DNA of 64,000 bases from PLanc-01 sp034678485 (GCA_034678485.1 JAXDBU010000055.1:38725-102724), one strand, 5' to 3'; counted from the first letter of the stretch, positions 25,910 to 35,024 are shown. Notes: a model not told the origin generated them from the letters alone. Program-made: numbers and translations.

Positions 25910-27694
25910 TCAGGTATCCGTGTCGATGGTCGCTTCATTGGGATCCTCACAGAGATCACCTTCGACTTCCAACTCCATGATCGTGGTAAACCGTTTCGAG
26001 CCTCCCGGCGTGCCGATGATGCGGATCGCGTCGCCGACGGTCGGTGTGAAACGGAAAGCAATCGCCTGATACATCCGGAAGCGGTCGAGCTGCGGCGACA
26101 TCTCCAGGTCCAACGGTTCGGCGTACTGACCGTCCAGTCGGATCTGCACGGTGAGGTCCTCGAAGTAACCGCCGAGCGGCTCGTCGTCCTTGTAGTACGT
26201 GTTCAGCTTGCCCCAGACGATGTCGCCCTCATGGAAGGTGACTCCTTCGAACCGGACAGGTCGGGAGAAGCTCAGCTCGTACCAATCCACCTCGGAGGGC
26301 TCCGACGCATTCGGGACATACGTGTAATAGGGCCGCCGACCGTTGTGAGAGTTATCCGTGACACCGTCCATGATGGAGTAGAGGTTGTTGCGGTCCTTCG
26401 CAGAATCGCATCGCTGTACGGAGGCGCCCGGCGTCACAGCAACGCCGGCGGCAAGTGCCTTGGCCACCAGGCCGGCAGGTCCGTTCGGGTCAGGATTCTC
26501 GGACTCTGGGACGACGCTGATCGACTCGGGGATTTCGTAGACCGTGGTGAGCCCGTCACACACGCAGAAGCCGCCGTTTCGCAGGATGTTCTCGCGGGCC
26601 ATGACGAGCATGTAGATCGCGATCGTCGTGATCGTGTCCGATTGGGGCACGCCGGCCGTCGGATCGGGCAGGCCGGGACGTTGGACATTCAGATACGCGT
26701 TGCCGCAGAGGGTCGGGTCGGTCAGATCGTCGGGCAGGCCGGTAAAACCGTGAATGATCCCCAGGAGACCGCCTGCGGTGGCGGGGTTGCAGTCGCAATC
26801 CCAGCCTGCTAGGACGCCGATCTGCACGGTCTGCTTGAAATCGCCCTGGCCGTAGAGCAGGGCCAGGACCGTCGCGCCGGCATTGATCGTGGATTCGACC
26901 CAGTTGTAGTAGCGTCCCAAGCTGCTGTCGCCCTGATAGGCGTCGTAGAGTCTCTGCCGGGCGGCCCGCCAGTCGAGAACGCCGTCGTTGGCGTCTTCGA
27001 GGTACCAGCCGAGCACGTCCCTGACGACCGCGGCGGTCCGACTGCTCGTTGGGATGGCCTTCAGACCTCGCGAAACCAGTTCGACCACGTCCGACTCGAA
27101 GAAGGCCTGGGCGTACATCGCGGCGTAGAACTGGGCTGCGTGGACTGCGAAGCCGTCGTTCGTGATGCGGCCGAACTTGCCGGCCAGATCGATCGCCACC
27201 TGAGGCAATCCGGGTGAAACGGCCCCGAGGATCTCGGTGCAAATCTGGCTATCGATGGAATACCAATGCTCGTTGAACGCGCGGCTGCCCGTCTCGGGCG
27301 GGATCAGGTCGTCTAACATCAGGTACCAGGCCTGCTTGTTGGCCACGTAGATCCCGTCGGCCGTGATGTGTCGGAGCCACTGGCCGGCGATTTGACAGTC
27401 ATTGCAGTCGAATCCATAGGCATGCAGGGTGTGCAATGCGACATATTCGATGTCCGTATCGTCATCCGCGTCCCAGACGAGCTTGAGCTGCCAGGAGACG
27501 GATTCGGCCGGGTTGGGCGAAGAGCCATTATAGTCCCCTTCCGTCTCCCGCCCGGCGGCGTTGCCGAGGAGCTGGCCGAGCCACATTCCGCGCATCCTGT
27601 CGAACAATTCGAATGCTGTGATCGCCCGCTCGGCATGTGCGGCCGAGCACACGAAACCGGCAATCAGTAGTGCGGCGGATAAAAGCGGACGCAT
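25910..27694 (-). CDS. Secreted ADP-ribosylglycohydrolase-fold protein
   Basis: A 594-residue protein with a signal peptide (LLSAALLIAGFVCSAAHA, cleavage near residue 21). The rest matches the all-alpha ADP-ribosylglycohydrolase (DraG/crystallin J1) fold: ELFDRMRGMWLGQLLGNAAGRETEG opens the domain, DDDTD at 77-81 supplies the first metal site and AGWDCDCNPATAGGLLGIIHG (Asp299 and Asp301) the second. Known members remove ADP-ribose from protein or nucleic acid with Mg or Mn. Here the second motif has cysteines in place of the usual GxDTDT. From about residue 420 a beta-rich C-terminal domain follows (VDWYELSFSRPVRFEGVTFHEGDI), resembling a discoidin-like carbohydrate-binding module. Secretion suggests a different, extracellular substrate. 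A clear promoter lies upstream. Confidence 0.8.
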   Translation of the reverse strand: MRPLLSAALLIAGFVCSAAHAERAITAFELFDRMRGMWLGQLLGNAAGRETEGDYNGSSPNPAESVSWQLKLVWDADDDTDIEYVALHTLHAYGFDCNDCQIAGQWLRHITADGIYVANKQAWYLMLDDLIPPETGSRAFNEHWYSIDSQICTEILGAVSPGLPQVAIDLAGKFGRITNDGFAVHAAQFYAAMYAQAFFESDVVELVSRGLKAIPTSSRTAAVVRDVLGWYLEDANDGVLDWRAARQRLYDAYQGDSSLGRYYNWVESTINAGATVLALLYGQGDFKQTVQIGVLAGWDCDCNPATAGGLLGIIHGFTGLPDDLTDPTLCGNAYLNVQRPGLPDPTAGVPQSDTITTIAIYMLVMARENILRNGGFCVCDGLTTVYEIPESISVVPESENPDPNGPAGLVAKALAAGVAVTPGASVQRCDSAKDRNNLYSIMDGVTDNSHNGRRPYYTYVPNASEPSEVDWYELSFSRPVRFEGVTFHEGDIVWGKLNTYYKDDEPLGGYFEDLTVQIRLDGQYAEPLDLEMSPQLDRFRMYQAIAFRFTPTVGDAIRIIGTPGGSKRFTTIMELEVEGDLCEDPNEATIDTDT

Positions 27695-27735
27695 GCTGAA
27701 AACGGACCCCCAAGATCACCCTACCCAACTGTCTT

Positions 27736-27764
27736 AGTATACCCATCTTACTCCTGGAATTCAA
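27736..27764 (-). promoter_or_regulatory. Sigma70 promoter for the secreted ADP-ribosylglycohydrolase-like gene
   Basis: On the minus strand TTGAAT (27764-27759) and TATACT (27741-27736) are 17 bases apart. Transcription should start near 27729, about 35 bases before the ATG at 27694. Confidence 0.75.
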
Positions 27765-28048
27765 GCGCTTTCCATCCCATAATCGCCCGATTTCCCATAT
27801 ATACAACGGATTTGTCAAAGAGTGTCCGCCACCCTCTATCGTCGCTTCACGAGGCCGGGACAAAGGCAGGAGCATAAAAGAGAGTTGAGAGATCCGGACC
27901 CTGTGACGGACTATCTCGACCGATTTGACCGATGGGGCCGCGCGACTCTTGGCCCGAATCGAGGTCTATTCCCCCACGACTGCCTGGCGCTGCCACTGAC
28001 GCCGCGAGACGTTTCTTCGCAAGTCGTGCATCGCCGGACGACATCCCC

Positions 28049-28070
28049 GGACAAGCGGGAACGCCTGTCC
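28049..28070. repeat. REP-like hairpin with GGAA loop
   Basis: GGACAAGCG and CGCCTGTCC form a stem with one mismatch around a GGAA tetraloop. The word resembles dispersed intergenic palindromes seen in many GC-rich genomes. Only one copy was noticed here. Confidence 0.4.
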
Positions 28071-28348
28071 CGCGCGAACACGCCATGGGCCGGTGTCACC
28101 ACCGCCAAGACGAGGTTGAACCAATCTTCTCCATCTTCCCCTTCTTCTTCCATGTTCTTTATCTTCGGATACTTATGTAATAAAAGAAGCGCTCATTTGC
28201 CGATGAAATAGGATATCGTGCCGGTGGCTGCGGTTATAGGCGTATGGAGTGCCCGGGAGCGTTGCGCCGCCGGCCCAACGGATACGGCAGGGATGCCCTT
28301 GTTTCCCTTTTGCACGTCCGACGGGCACGGAGTGCGCTCAAATCGCGG

Positions 28349-28377
28349 TTGCCCGCGTTCTGTGGATCGGGTAATCT
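28349..28377 (+). promoter_or_regulatory. Weak promoter candidate for the glycan locus
   Basis: TTGCCC at 28349-28354 and TAATCT at 28372-28377 are 17 bases apart. It is the best match in the gap before the first plus-strand gene (28471), but both boxes are imperfect. Confidence 0.35.
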
Positions 28378-28470
28378 GTCCTCCACGCGATTGGTCCTGT
28401 AATCTCCGTCTGACGCGACGTGGCGTTTGCGAGGCCGTGTCAAAGCGGGCTTGGTGAAGGCGAATTGACT

Positions 28471-29436
28471 ATGAAAGCACTGATCACAGGCGGAGCCGGG
28501 TTTATCGGCTCTCACCTGACGGAGCGGCTGCTCCAGAACGGCGACGAGGTGATCGTCGTCGACAACCTCAGTACGGGCAGACTCGCAAACATCGAGACCT
28601 TCAGACATCATGCCGGACTGCAATTCGTCAAGGGCGATATCCGCGACGCGAATCTGATGCAGTTGCTCGTCTCCCAGTGTGATGCGGTCTTCCACCTGGC
28701 CGCGGCGGTCGGTGTGCAGCTCATCGCCGACGACCCGGTTCACACGATCGAGACGAACATCGCCGGGACGGAGGTCGTCCTGGAATGCGCGAACAAGTTC
28801 GGCCGCAGAATCCTGCTGGCTTCGAGCAGCGAGGTCTACGGCAAGAGCGAGAGAGTCCCGTTCGGCGAGGACGACGACTTCGTCCTCGGAGGCACCGCGT
28901 TCTCGCGCTGGGCCTATGCGTGCAGCAAAGCCATCGACGAGTTCCTGGGCCAGGCGTTTCACCGCCAGTACGGCCTGCGCGTCGTCAGTGCGAGGTTCTT
29001 CAACACGATCGGGCCGCGACAGACCGGACGGTACGGCATGGTCGTGCCTCGCTTCGTGCAGTGGGCGATCAAGAACGAGCCAATCCAAATATACGGCACG
29101 GGCAAACAGACCCGCTGTTTCTGCTATGTGAAGGATCTGGTCGATGCCGTGATCACCCTGATGGGATGCGAGCAGGCGGCCGGGAAGGTCTTCAACATCG
29201 GCTCGTCGGAGGAAGTCACCATGGAGGTGCTGGCGGACCGCATCATCGAGATCACGGGCAGCAGCAGCCGCAAGGAATTCGTGCCCTACGAAGTCGCCTA
29301 TGGCCGACCCATCGAGGACCTGATGCGTCGCGTGCCGAACACCGCGCGAATCCGCGAGACCGTGGATTGGCAGCCGAAAACGACCCTCGACCAGACGCTG
29401 CGGATCATCGTGGAGCACTGCAGGAAGGACTCTTGA
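28471..29436 (+). CDS. NDP-sugar epimerase/dehydratase (extended SDR)
   Basis: A 321-residue extended SDR acting on nucleotide-sugars. The NAD motif is GGAGFIG (residues 7-13), followed by VVDNLSTG, which specifies NAD(H). The catalytic triad is the serine of ASSSEVYG (118-120), Tyr149 and Lys153 in YACSK. ARFFNTIGPRQTGRYGMVVP and GKQTRCFCYVKDLVDAV are shared with UDP-glucuronate decarboxylases and UDP-glucose/GlcNAc 4-epimerases; I cannot choose between them. ATG 28471 is preferred over an open upstream extension because MKALITGGAGFIG is the normal beginning. It is the first gene of the glycan locus. Its TGA lies inside the left inverted repeat of the GxxExxY remnant that follows. Confidence 0.88.
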   Translation: MKALITGGAGFIGSHLTERLLQNGDEVIVVDNLSTGRLANIETFRHHAGLQFVKGDIRDANLMQLLVSQCDAVFHLAAAVGVQLIADDPVHTIETNIAGTEVVLECANKFGRRILLASSSEVYGKSERVPFGEDDDFVLGGTAFSRWAYACSKAIDEFLGQAFHRQYGLRVVSARFFNTIGPRQTGRYGMVVPRFVQWAIKNEPIQIYGTGKQTRCFCYVKDLVDAVITLMGCEQAAGKVFNIGSSEEVTMEVLADRIIEITGSSSRKEFVPYEVAYGRPIEDLMRRVPNTARIRETVDWQPKTTLDQTLRIIVEHCRKDS

Positions 29437-29464
29437 CCGCAGAGGTCGCGGAGGGTCGCTGAGG
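29434..29464. repeat. Left inverted repeat flanking the GxxExxY remnant
   Basis: The sequence TGACCGCAGAGG followed by TCGCGGAGGGTCGCTGAGG is an inverted, imperfect copy of 29677-29706. It contains the stop codon of the epimerase gene. Confidence 0.7.
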
Positions 29465-29662
29465 ATGGAACTGAATGAAGTGAGCGGGCAGGTGATTGAT
29501 GCTGCCATGAGAGTCCATTCCGTTCTGGGACCAGGTTTGTTGGAGAGGGCTTGCGAAGTCTGCCTGAAGCATGAGCTTGAGAAGCGTGGCCTCACGGTTG
29601 AGCAGCAGGTCGGTCTGCCAGTAGCGTACGACGGCATCAGGAGAATGGTGAACAGCGTATGA
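29465..29662 (+). pseudogene. Truncated GxxExxY-family protein
   Basis: The 65-residue frame matches only the first half of the GxxExxY family (normally about 125-130 residues): LNEVSGQVIDAAMRVHSVLG, GPGLLERACEVCLKHELEKR and GLTVEQQVGLPVAYDGIR. The signature G-x-x-E-x-x-Y is here GLLERAC, with the tyrosine replaced by cysteine. After DGIR the protein ends in six unrelated residues, so the nuclease-like second half is gone. It sits exactly between two inverted repeats and breaks an otherwise tight operon. Families of this kind are often multi-copy and associated with such repeats, so this looks like a decayed mobile-type cassette. No RBS-quality evidence suggests it is functional. Confidence 0.75.
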
Positions 29663-32600
29663 ATGCGAAGCACAATCCTTCGCGCCCTCTGCGTCCTCTG
29701 CGGTCAGACTCGTCTACTGCACAGGAGGCGGCCGGCTCCTGGGACATTCTGATTGTCACGGCCTCGAACGAGCGGCAGGCACAAGCCTACGAGGCGCAAC
29801 TGAGCCTACGCCGCGATCTGGGCCTGCTCGGCGGCATTCGCGAGGCGATCGTGGTTGCCGATCCCGACGGGCACCGGGTCGGCAGCGGCGGCAGCACACT
29901 CTACTGCCTCATGGAGGTCCTCCACCGACGGCTCGGTCCCCGGCTCGCAAGATCCGATCCACAGACGTGGGAGCGGATACTGGGCGAGCTTCGCATTCTC
30001 ATCATCCACGCAGGCGGCGACTCCCGACGACTGCCCGCTTACGGACCCTGCGGGAAGATCTTCATCCCCGTGCCCGGTGAAAACGACGGCGCTGTCTGTT
30101 TGAGCCTGTTCGACCGCCAGTTGCCGACGTATCTGGCACTGCCCGCGTCCACAGTTGGACGAGGCCAGACCGTGATCGCCTCGGGCGACGTGCTGCTCCG
30201 CTTCGACCCGGCGTGCGTCCGGTTCACGAGGAAAGGCATCACCGGGCTGGCGTGCTACGCGCAGCCGGAGCAGGCCAGCAGGCACGGCGTCTTCTGTTGC
30301 GGCCCGACGGATGAGGTGAGATTGTATCTTCAGAAACCCTCCATGGACGAGCAGGCGAAAAGGGGCGCCGTCAACGCCTACGGACAGTCGTGTCTCGATA
30401 TCGGCGTGATGCACTTCGACGCAGCCACAGCGGTCCGGCTCCTGCGTCTGTTCGGCGTCCGGCCCGACGCCGACGGAAGGCTCGTTTTGACGGGCAAGCG
30501 CGGCCAGGCCGTCACGAAGCACGGGTTGGATTTCTATCGCGAGATCTGCTGCGCCATGGGTACGCAGGCGACCGCCGATCATCATGCCCGCTCGGCTCGG
30601 GACAGCGGGTCCGCGTGGACGGCCGCCATGCTGGGCGATCTGTTCAAGACCCTGTCACGCATCCCGTTCAACGTGCAATTGCTCCCCCGCTGCGATTTTC
30701 TGGATTTTGGGGCAAGTCGGGGAATCCTCAGCAGCGGGACCCGTCTGCTCCAGGAAGACCGCGGCGTCTCACAACCGCGCACCTTTCTCGACATCAACAA
30801 CGAAGTCACCGCCGGCGGCGCCGTGCAGAACGTGGGGCGCGCATCACGCGACGCCCCGTCTGCACAGGCGACCAAGGGAGACGGCGTGTGGTACGCACCG
30901 TATGCAAGCTGGGTCGAAGGCTGCCGGATTCGGTCCTCGCTGACTCTGGGCGGCAACAACGTCGTGGTCGGAGTCGATCTGGATGAACCGGTCTTGCTGC
31001 CGGCCGGCGCCTGTCTGGACGTCATCGCCGGACATGATCCCGCCGGTCGCGACGTGTGGTTCGTCCGCTGCTACGGCCTGGACGATGTCTTCAAAGAACC
31101 GGTCGATCACGGAGCCGTCTTCTGCGGCATCCCGTTGTCCATGTGGCTGGCAGACGTCGGGGCAAGGCACGACGAGGTCTGGAACGACGCGGTCCCGCCA
31201 AAGGAGCGAACGATCTGGAACGCGAGACTGTTCCCTGCGGTCCGCGAGCACGCGCAGTATCGGCAGTGGCTGTGGGCGTTCGCCCCGGGCAACGCCTCCG
31301 AAAACCAGCGACAAGCCTGGCGATCCACTCAGCGCTACAGTCTCGAACAGGTTCTGGCATTGGCCGATCACCAGGGGTTCTACGAGCGGCGCAGTCGGAT
31401 TCGGGCCCAACTGGTCCGTAATTCGCTGCACGGCGCTTTCCGGCCGGACAGTCGCCTATCCGCTCGTGAGCTGGCCTGGCTGATGAGAATGGATGAACAG
31501 CCTGCGGCCTGGGTCGCCGAAACCCTCAACCAGGCGTTCCGGTGCGCTGCCGAGGAACAGGGGACCGCGGCCCTGGTCTTTCCGCGCATGATCCACACGT
31601 TGGGTTCGGCCCTGGCGGAGGTGCGGGCGGGCGACAACAGACCAATGCGTCGCGCATTGCCTGGCCTTGCGGAGAGGCTCGACCCGGCAATCCTCGACCG
31701 GCTCCCCTCACTGGGTCTTGGCTGGGAGAGCGGAACAACCCTGTCTCAATGGTGTCGACGGATGCAGGAAGCTGCGTTCGAAAACCTGGGACGAGCAATC
31801 GTCGCCAGCGGATTTGAAGGCGAGACCCTTCCGCACAGCGTGCTGCGGAGCGATGAGATCGTATGGGCGAGAGCCCCCGCCCGGCTCGATATCGGCGGCG
31901 GCTGGACGGACACCCCGCCGTACTCGCTCGAATGGGGCGGCTGCGTAACCAACGCCGCCATCGATCTGAACGGCCAGCCTCCCATTCAGGCCTATGTGCG
32001 CGTGATCGAGGAGCCGGAGATCCGGATCGGCTCGATCGACCAGGGCGTGCGAATCGAGGTCCGCAAGTTCGAGGACCTGATGGACTACCGCCAGCCGACC
32101 AGCAGCTTCGCTCTGGCGAAAGCCGCGATGGTGCTCTCCGGGATCGCGCCCTGTGCCGGCCGGACCGGTTCCAGCAGTCTCAGAAAGACTCTTGAAGCCT
32201 TCGGAGGCGGCATCGAGCTGACCACCCTCGCGGCCATCCCGAAAGGCAGCGGACTTGGGACATCCAGTATCATGGGCGCGGTGATCGTCGCGGCGCTGGG
32301 ACAGGCGATGGGCAAGCGACTGTCCCAGCGGGAATTGTTCCACAGCGTGTTGCGGCTGGAGCAGGCCCTCACCACCGGCGGCGGCTGGCAGGACCAGATC
32401 GGCGGCGTCGTGGACGGCGTCAAGATGATCGTCACGGAGCCCGGCATGGTCCCGGATGCTCACATCCACTATGTACCCTCGGACATTCTGGACCCGAAAA
32501 CCAACGGCGGCCGGACGCTGCTGTACTACACCGGGATCACCCGCCTGGCGAAGAACATCCTTCACCAGGTCGTTGGAAGGTATCTGAACCGGGATCGCGA

Positions 32601-32958
32601 CGCGGTCGCGACGCTCCGGCGCATCGGGTCCGTGGCCGGGGAGGTGATGGACGCCTTCATCCGCAAGGACATCGAGCGATTCGGCCGGCTCATGGACGTC
32701 GCCTGGCAGCTCAACAAACGCCTGGACCCCAACAGCAGCAACGACGAGATCGAGGCCCTGTTCGCGCGGGTCGGACCACACCTCCACGGCGGCAAGCTCC
32801 TCGGCGCCGGCGGCGGCGGCTTCATGCTGATGATCTGCAAATCGCCCGAGGATGCGGCGGCCGTGCGACACATCCTCGACAACGATCCACCGAACCGTCG
32901 GGCGAGATTCTTCGATTTCGCCGTCAGCAACGATGGTTTGGTGGTGACGGTCTGTTGA
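29659..32958 (+). CDS. fkp: Bifunctional L-fucokinase / L-fucose-1-phosphate guanylyltransferase
   Basis: A 1099-residue two-domain enzyme of fucose salvage: it phosphorylates L-fucose and then makes GDP-fucose. The N-terminal half has the guanylyltransferase motif VGSGGSTL (G75-L81 region) and HAGGDSRRLPAYGPCGK. The C-terminal half is a GHMP kinase: APARLDIGGGWTDTPPYS, GLGTSSIMG (865-873) and GGKLLGAGGGGF. It is longer than Bacteroides Fkp (about 950). The first 24 or so residues (NPSRPLRPLRSDSSTAQEAA) are read from the right inverted repeat of the GxxExxY remnant, so the native start may be downstream, near GSWDILIVTASN. The ATG overlaps the remnant's stop. gmd and fcl downstream provide the de novo route to the same product. 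Confidence 0.93.
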   Translation: MNAKHNPSRPLRPLRSDSSTAQEAAGSWDILIVTASNERQAQAYEAQLSLRRDLGLLGGIREAIVVADPDGHRVGSGGSTLYCLMEVLHRRLGPRLARSDPQTWERILGELRILIIHAGGDSRRLPAYGPCGKIFIPVPGENDGAVCLSLFDRQLPTYLALPASTVGRGQTVIASGDVLLRFDPACVRFTRKGITGLACYAQPEQASRHGVFCCGPTDEVRLYLQKPSMDEQAKRGAVNAYGQSCLDIGVMHFDAATAVRLLRLFGVRPDADGRLVLTGKRGQAVTKHGLDFYREICCAMGTQATADHHARSARDSGSAWTAAMLGDLFKTLSRIPFNVQLLPRCDFLDFGASRGILSSGTRLLQEDRGVSQPRTFLDINNEVTAGGAVQNVGRASRDAPSAQATKGDGVWYAPYASWVEGCRIRSSLTLGGNNVVVGVDLDEPVLLPAGACLDVIAGHDPAGRDVWFVRCYGLDDVFKEPVDHGAVFCGIPLSMWLADVGARHDEVWNDAVPPKERTIWNARLFPAVREHAQYRQWLWAFAPGNASENQRQAWRSTQRYSLEQVLALADHQGFYERRSRIRAQLVRNSLHGAFRPDSRLSARELAWLMRMDEQPAAWVAETLNQAFRCAAEEQGTAALVFPRMIHTLGSALAEVRAGDNRPMRRALPGLAERLDPAILDRLPSLGLGWESGTTLSQWCRRMQEAAFENLGRAIVASGFEGETLPHSVLRSDEIVWARAPARLDIGGGWTDTPPYSLEWGGCVTNAAIDLNGQPPIQAYVRVIEEPEIRIGSIDQGVRIEVRKFEDLMDYRQPTSSFALAKAAMVLSGIAPCAGRTGSSSLRKTLEAFGGGIELTTLAAIPKGSGLGTSSIMGAVIVAALGQAMGKRLSQRELFHSVLRLEQALTTGGGWQDQIGGVVDGVKMIVTEPGMVPDAHIHYVPSDILDPKTNGGRTLLYYTGITRLAKNILHQVVGRYLNRDRDAVATLRRIGSVAGEVMDAFIRKDIERFGRLMDVAWQLNKRLDPNSSNDEIEALFARVGPHLHGGKLLGAGGGGFMLMICKSPEDAAAVRHILDNDPPNRRARFFDFAVSNDGLVVTVC
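29677..29706. repeat. Right inverted repeat flanking the GxxExxY remnant
   Basis: CCTTCGCGCCCTCTGCGTCC followed by TCTGCGGTCA is the inverted counterpart of 29434-29464; TGACCGCAGAGG is shared exactly. It lies inside the predicted 5' end of the fkp gene. Confidence 0.7.
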
Positions 32959-32996
32959 ACGAACGTGGATGCAACGGGCAACCGTAGGGAGAGCAC

Positions 32997-34031
32997 ATGC
33001 GAAAAGCGCTGATTACGGGAATCACAGGGCAGGATGGATCGTACCTGGCCGAGTTCCTGCTGAAGAAGGGCTATGAGGTCTGGGGCATCATCCGCAGAAG
33101 CTCGTCCTTCAATACGGATCGGATCGATCATCTATATCGGGACCCGCACGAGCAGCCCAGGCTGCGCCTCGTCTACGGCGACCTGACGGACGGCAGCAAC
33201 CTCTCGGCCATCCTCAACGATATCAAGCCCGACGAGGTCTACAACCTGGGCGCCCAGAGCCACGTGCGAGTCAGCTTCGACATGCCGATCTACACCGCCA
33301 ACGCGGACGGGCTCGGCACGCTTCGCATGCTCGAAGCGGTGCGCGGCTGTCATACGCCCATACGCTACTACCAGGCTTCCAGCAGCGAGATGTTCGGCAA
33401 GGTCGTCGAGACCCCTCAGACGGAGACCACGCCGTTCTATCCGAGAAGCCCCTATGCGTGCGCCAAGGTGTATGGGTACTGGCAGACGGTCAACTATCGC
33501 GAGGCCTACAAGCTCTTCGCCTGCAACGGCATCCTGTTCAACCACGAATCCCCCAGGCGAGGCGAGACCTTCGTCACGCGAAAGATCACCCGGGCCGCGA
33601 CGCGGATCAAGTGCGGCCTCCAGGACACGGTCTACCTGGGCAACCTGGACGCCAGACGGGACTGGGGATTCGCGGGTGACTACGTCGAAGCCATGTGGCT
33701 GATGCTCCAGCAGGATCAGCCGGACGACTATGTCATTGCGACCGGCGAGTGCCACTCCGTGCGCGAGTTCCTCACCGAGGTCTTCGGATACCTCAGTCTC
33801 GACTGGGCCAGGCACGTCCGCACGGACCCGCGGTACTTCCGACCCAGCGAAGTGGATCTGCTCCAGGGCGACTCCAGCAAGGCAGGACGCCTGCTCCACT
33901 GGCAGCCCAAGGTGACATTCCGGGAGCTGGCCCGAATGATGGTCGATGCCGACATGAGAATCGCCGAACGGGAAAGACTGCTCGGCGCACACGGAATGAA
34001 CGCCGATGGAAACAGGGGGAGGTCCGGATGA
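32997..34031 (+). CDS. gmd: GDP-mannose 4,6-dehydratase
   Basis: A 344-residue extended SDR converting GDP-mannose to GDP-4-keto-6-deoxymannose, the first step of de novo GDP-fucose synthesis. MRKALITGITGQDGSYLAEF is the classical N-terminus with the NADP motif GITGQDG at 8-14, and RRSSSFNTDRIDHLY follows. Catalytic residues are in ASSSEMFG (128-130), Tyr153 and Lys157 of SPYACAKVYG. NGILFNHESPRRGETFVTRK is a very specific family motif. Length is normal. The gene starts 38 bases after fkp with AGGGAG upstream and its TGA overlaps the next ATG (ATGA), so it is co-translated with GDP-fucose synthase. Confidence 0.97.
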   Translation: MRKALITGITGQDGSYLAEFLLKKGYEVWGIIRRSSSFNTDRIDHLYRDPHEQPRLRLVYGDLTDGSNLSAILNDIKPDEVYNLGAQSHVRVSFDMPIYTANADGLGTLRMLEAVRGCHTPIRYYQASSSEMFGKVVETPQTETTPFYPRSPYACAKVYGYWQTVNYREAYKLFACNGILFNHESPRRGETFVTRKITRAATRIKCGLQDTVYLGNLDARRDWGFAGDYVEAMWLMLQQDQPDDYVIATGECHSVREFLTEVFGYLSLDWARHVRTDPRYFRPSEVDLLQGDSSKAGRLLHWQPKVTFRELARMMVDADMRIAERERLLGAHGMNADGNRGRSG

Positions 34032-34969
34032 GCGAGTTCTTTGCGGACAGGCGAATCGTGGTGACCGGAGGAGACGGGTTCCTCGGTCGGTACATCGTTG
34101 AGAGACTGCGTCGGGCGGGCGCCCGGCACATCGACATCCCGAAGGTCCGGGAATATGACCTCGTGAAGATGGGCGACATCGTTCGGATGTACGACGACAT
34201 GAAGCCGGACGTGGTGATTCACCTGGCCGCAGTGGTCGGGGGAATCGGGGCCAACCGGGCACATCCGGGCCGGTTCTTCTATGAGAACCTGATGATGGGC
34301 GTGCAACTCATCGAGCAGGGCCGACTCCGGGGCATCGAGAAGTTCGTTGCCATCGGCACCGTCTGCGCCTACCCGAAATTCGCTCCCGTTCCATTCAAGG
34401 AGCGGGATTTGTGGAACGGCTACCCCGAAGAGACCAACGCGCCCTACGGCCTCGCAAAGAAGATGCTGCTGGTCCAGTCGCAAGCGTATCGCCAGGAGTA
34501 CGGATTCAATTCGATCTTCCTGCTGCCGGTGAATCTCTACGGACCGGGGGACAATTTCGATCCGGCCGGCAGTCACGTCATCCCGGCCCTGATCAAGAAG
34601 TGCGTGGACGCCATCGACGCCGGCGAGGACGCCATCGAGTGCTGGGGCACGGGCCAGGCCTCTCGCGAGTTCCTGTACGTGGCCGACGCAGCCGAAGGAA
34701 TCGTCCTGGCGACGGAACACTACAACAGTCCCGACCCGGTCAATATCGGCGCCGGCTTCGAGATCACCATCCGCGACCTCGTGGAGACCATCGCCCGACT
34801 CACCGGTTTTCGCGGCGCGATCCGCTGGGACCCGTCCCAACCGGACGGACAACCCAGGCGATGCCTGGACACGTCCAAAGCCAAAGAACGTTTCGGCTTC
34901 GAAGCCCGAACGCCCTTTGAGGACGGCCTGAGGGCAACCATCGACTGGTACCGCGCCAATCGCAGATAA
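34028..34969 (+). CDS. fcl: GDP-L-fucose synthase
   Basis: A 313-residue epimerase/reductase that turns GDP-4-keto-6-deoxymannose into GDP-L-fucose using NADPH. The cofactor motif is TGGDGFLG (13-20), and HLAAVVGGIGANRAHPG is the family signature. Catalytic Tyr140 and Lys144 lie in APYGLAKKML; IGTVCAYPK contains the active-site serine/cysteine loop. LYGPGDNFDPAGSHVIPALI is also diagnostic. The start at 34028 overlaps the gmd stop, with GGGGAGG upstream. Together with gmd this gives the full de novo pathway, next to the salvage enzyme fkp, all feeding fucose into the glycan made by this locus. Confidence 0.96.
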   Translation: MSEFFADRRIVVTGGDGFLGRYIVERLRRAGARHIDIPKVREYDLVKMGDIVRMYDDMKPDVVIHLAAVVGGIGANRAHPGRFFYENLMMGVQLIEQGRLRGIEKFVAIGTVCAYPKFAPVPFKERDLWNGYPEETNAPYGLAKKMLLVQSQAYRQEYGFNSIFLLPVNLYGPGDNFDPAGSHVIPALIKKCVDAIDAGEDAIECWGTGQASREFLYVADAAEGIVLATEHYNSPDPVNIGAGFEITIRDLVETIARLTGFRGAIRWDPSQPDGQPRRCLDTSKAKERFGFEARTPFEDGLRATIDWYRANRR

Positions 34970-35024
34970 CACACAGGACTGGTATTGTCGAAGGACCTAT
35001 CGACTGGCAAGACACTATCTGCTT

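Larger units (their letters stand above)
27765..28470. other. Long intergenic region before the glycan locus
   Basis: About 700 bases without a convincing gene; the open frames here give low-complexity, arginine-rich translations. It contains a REP-like hairpin (28049-28070), an AT-rich patch near 28150-28210 and a weak promoter candidate at 28349-28377. It marks the boundary between the mixed region and the large plus-strand glycan locus. Confidence 0.5.

Noticed and set aside
27822..28211. A 129-codon plus-strand frame before the glycan locus
   Set aside because: The translation is low-complexity with serine runs and no homology-like pattern, no ribosome binding site precedes it, and a REP-like hairpin lies inside it.
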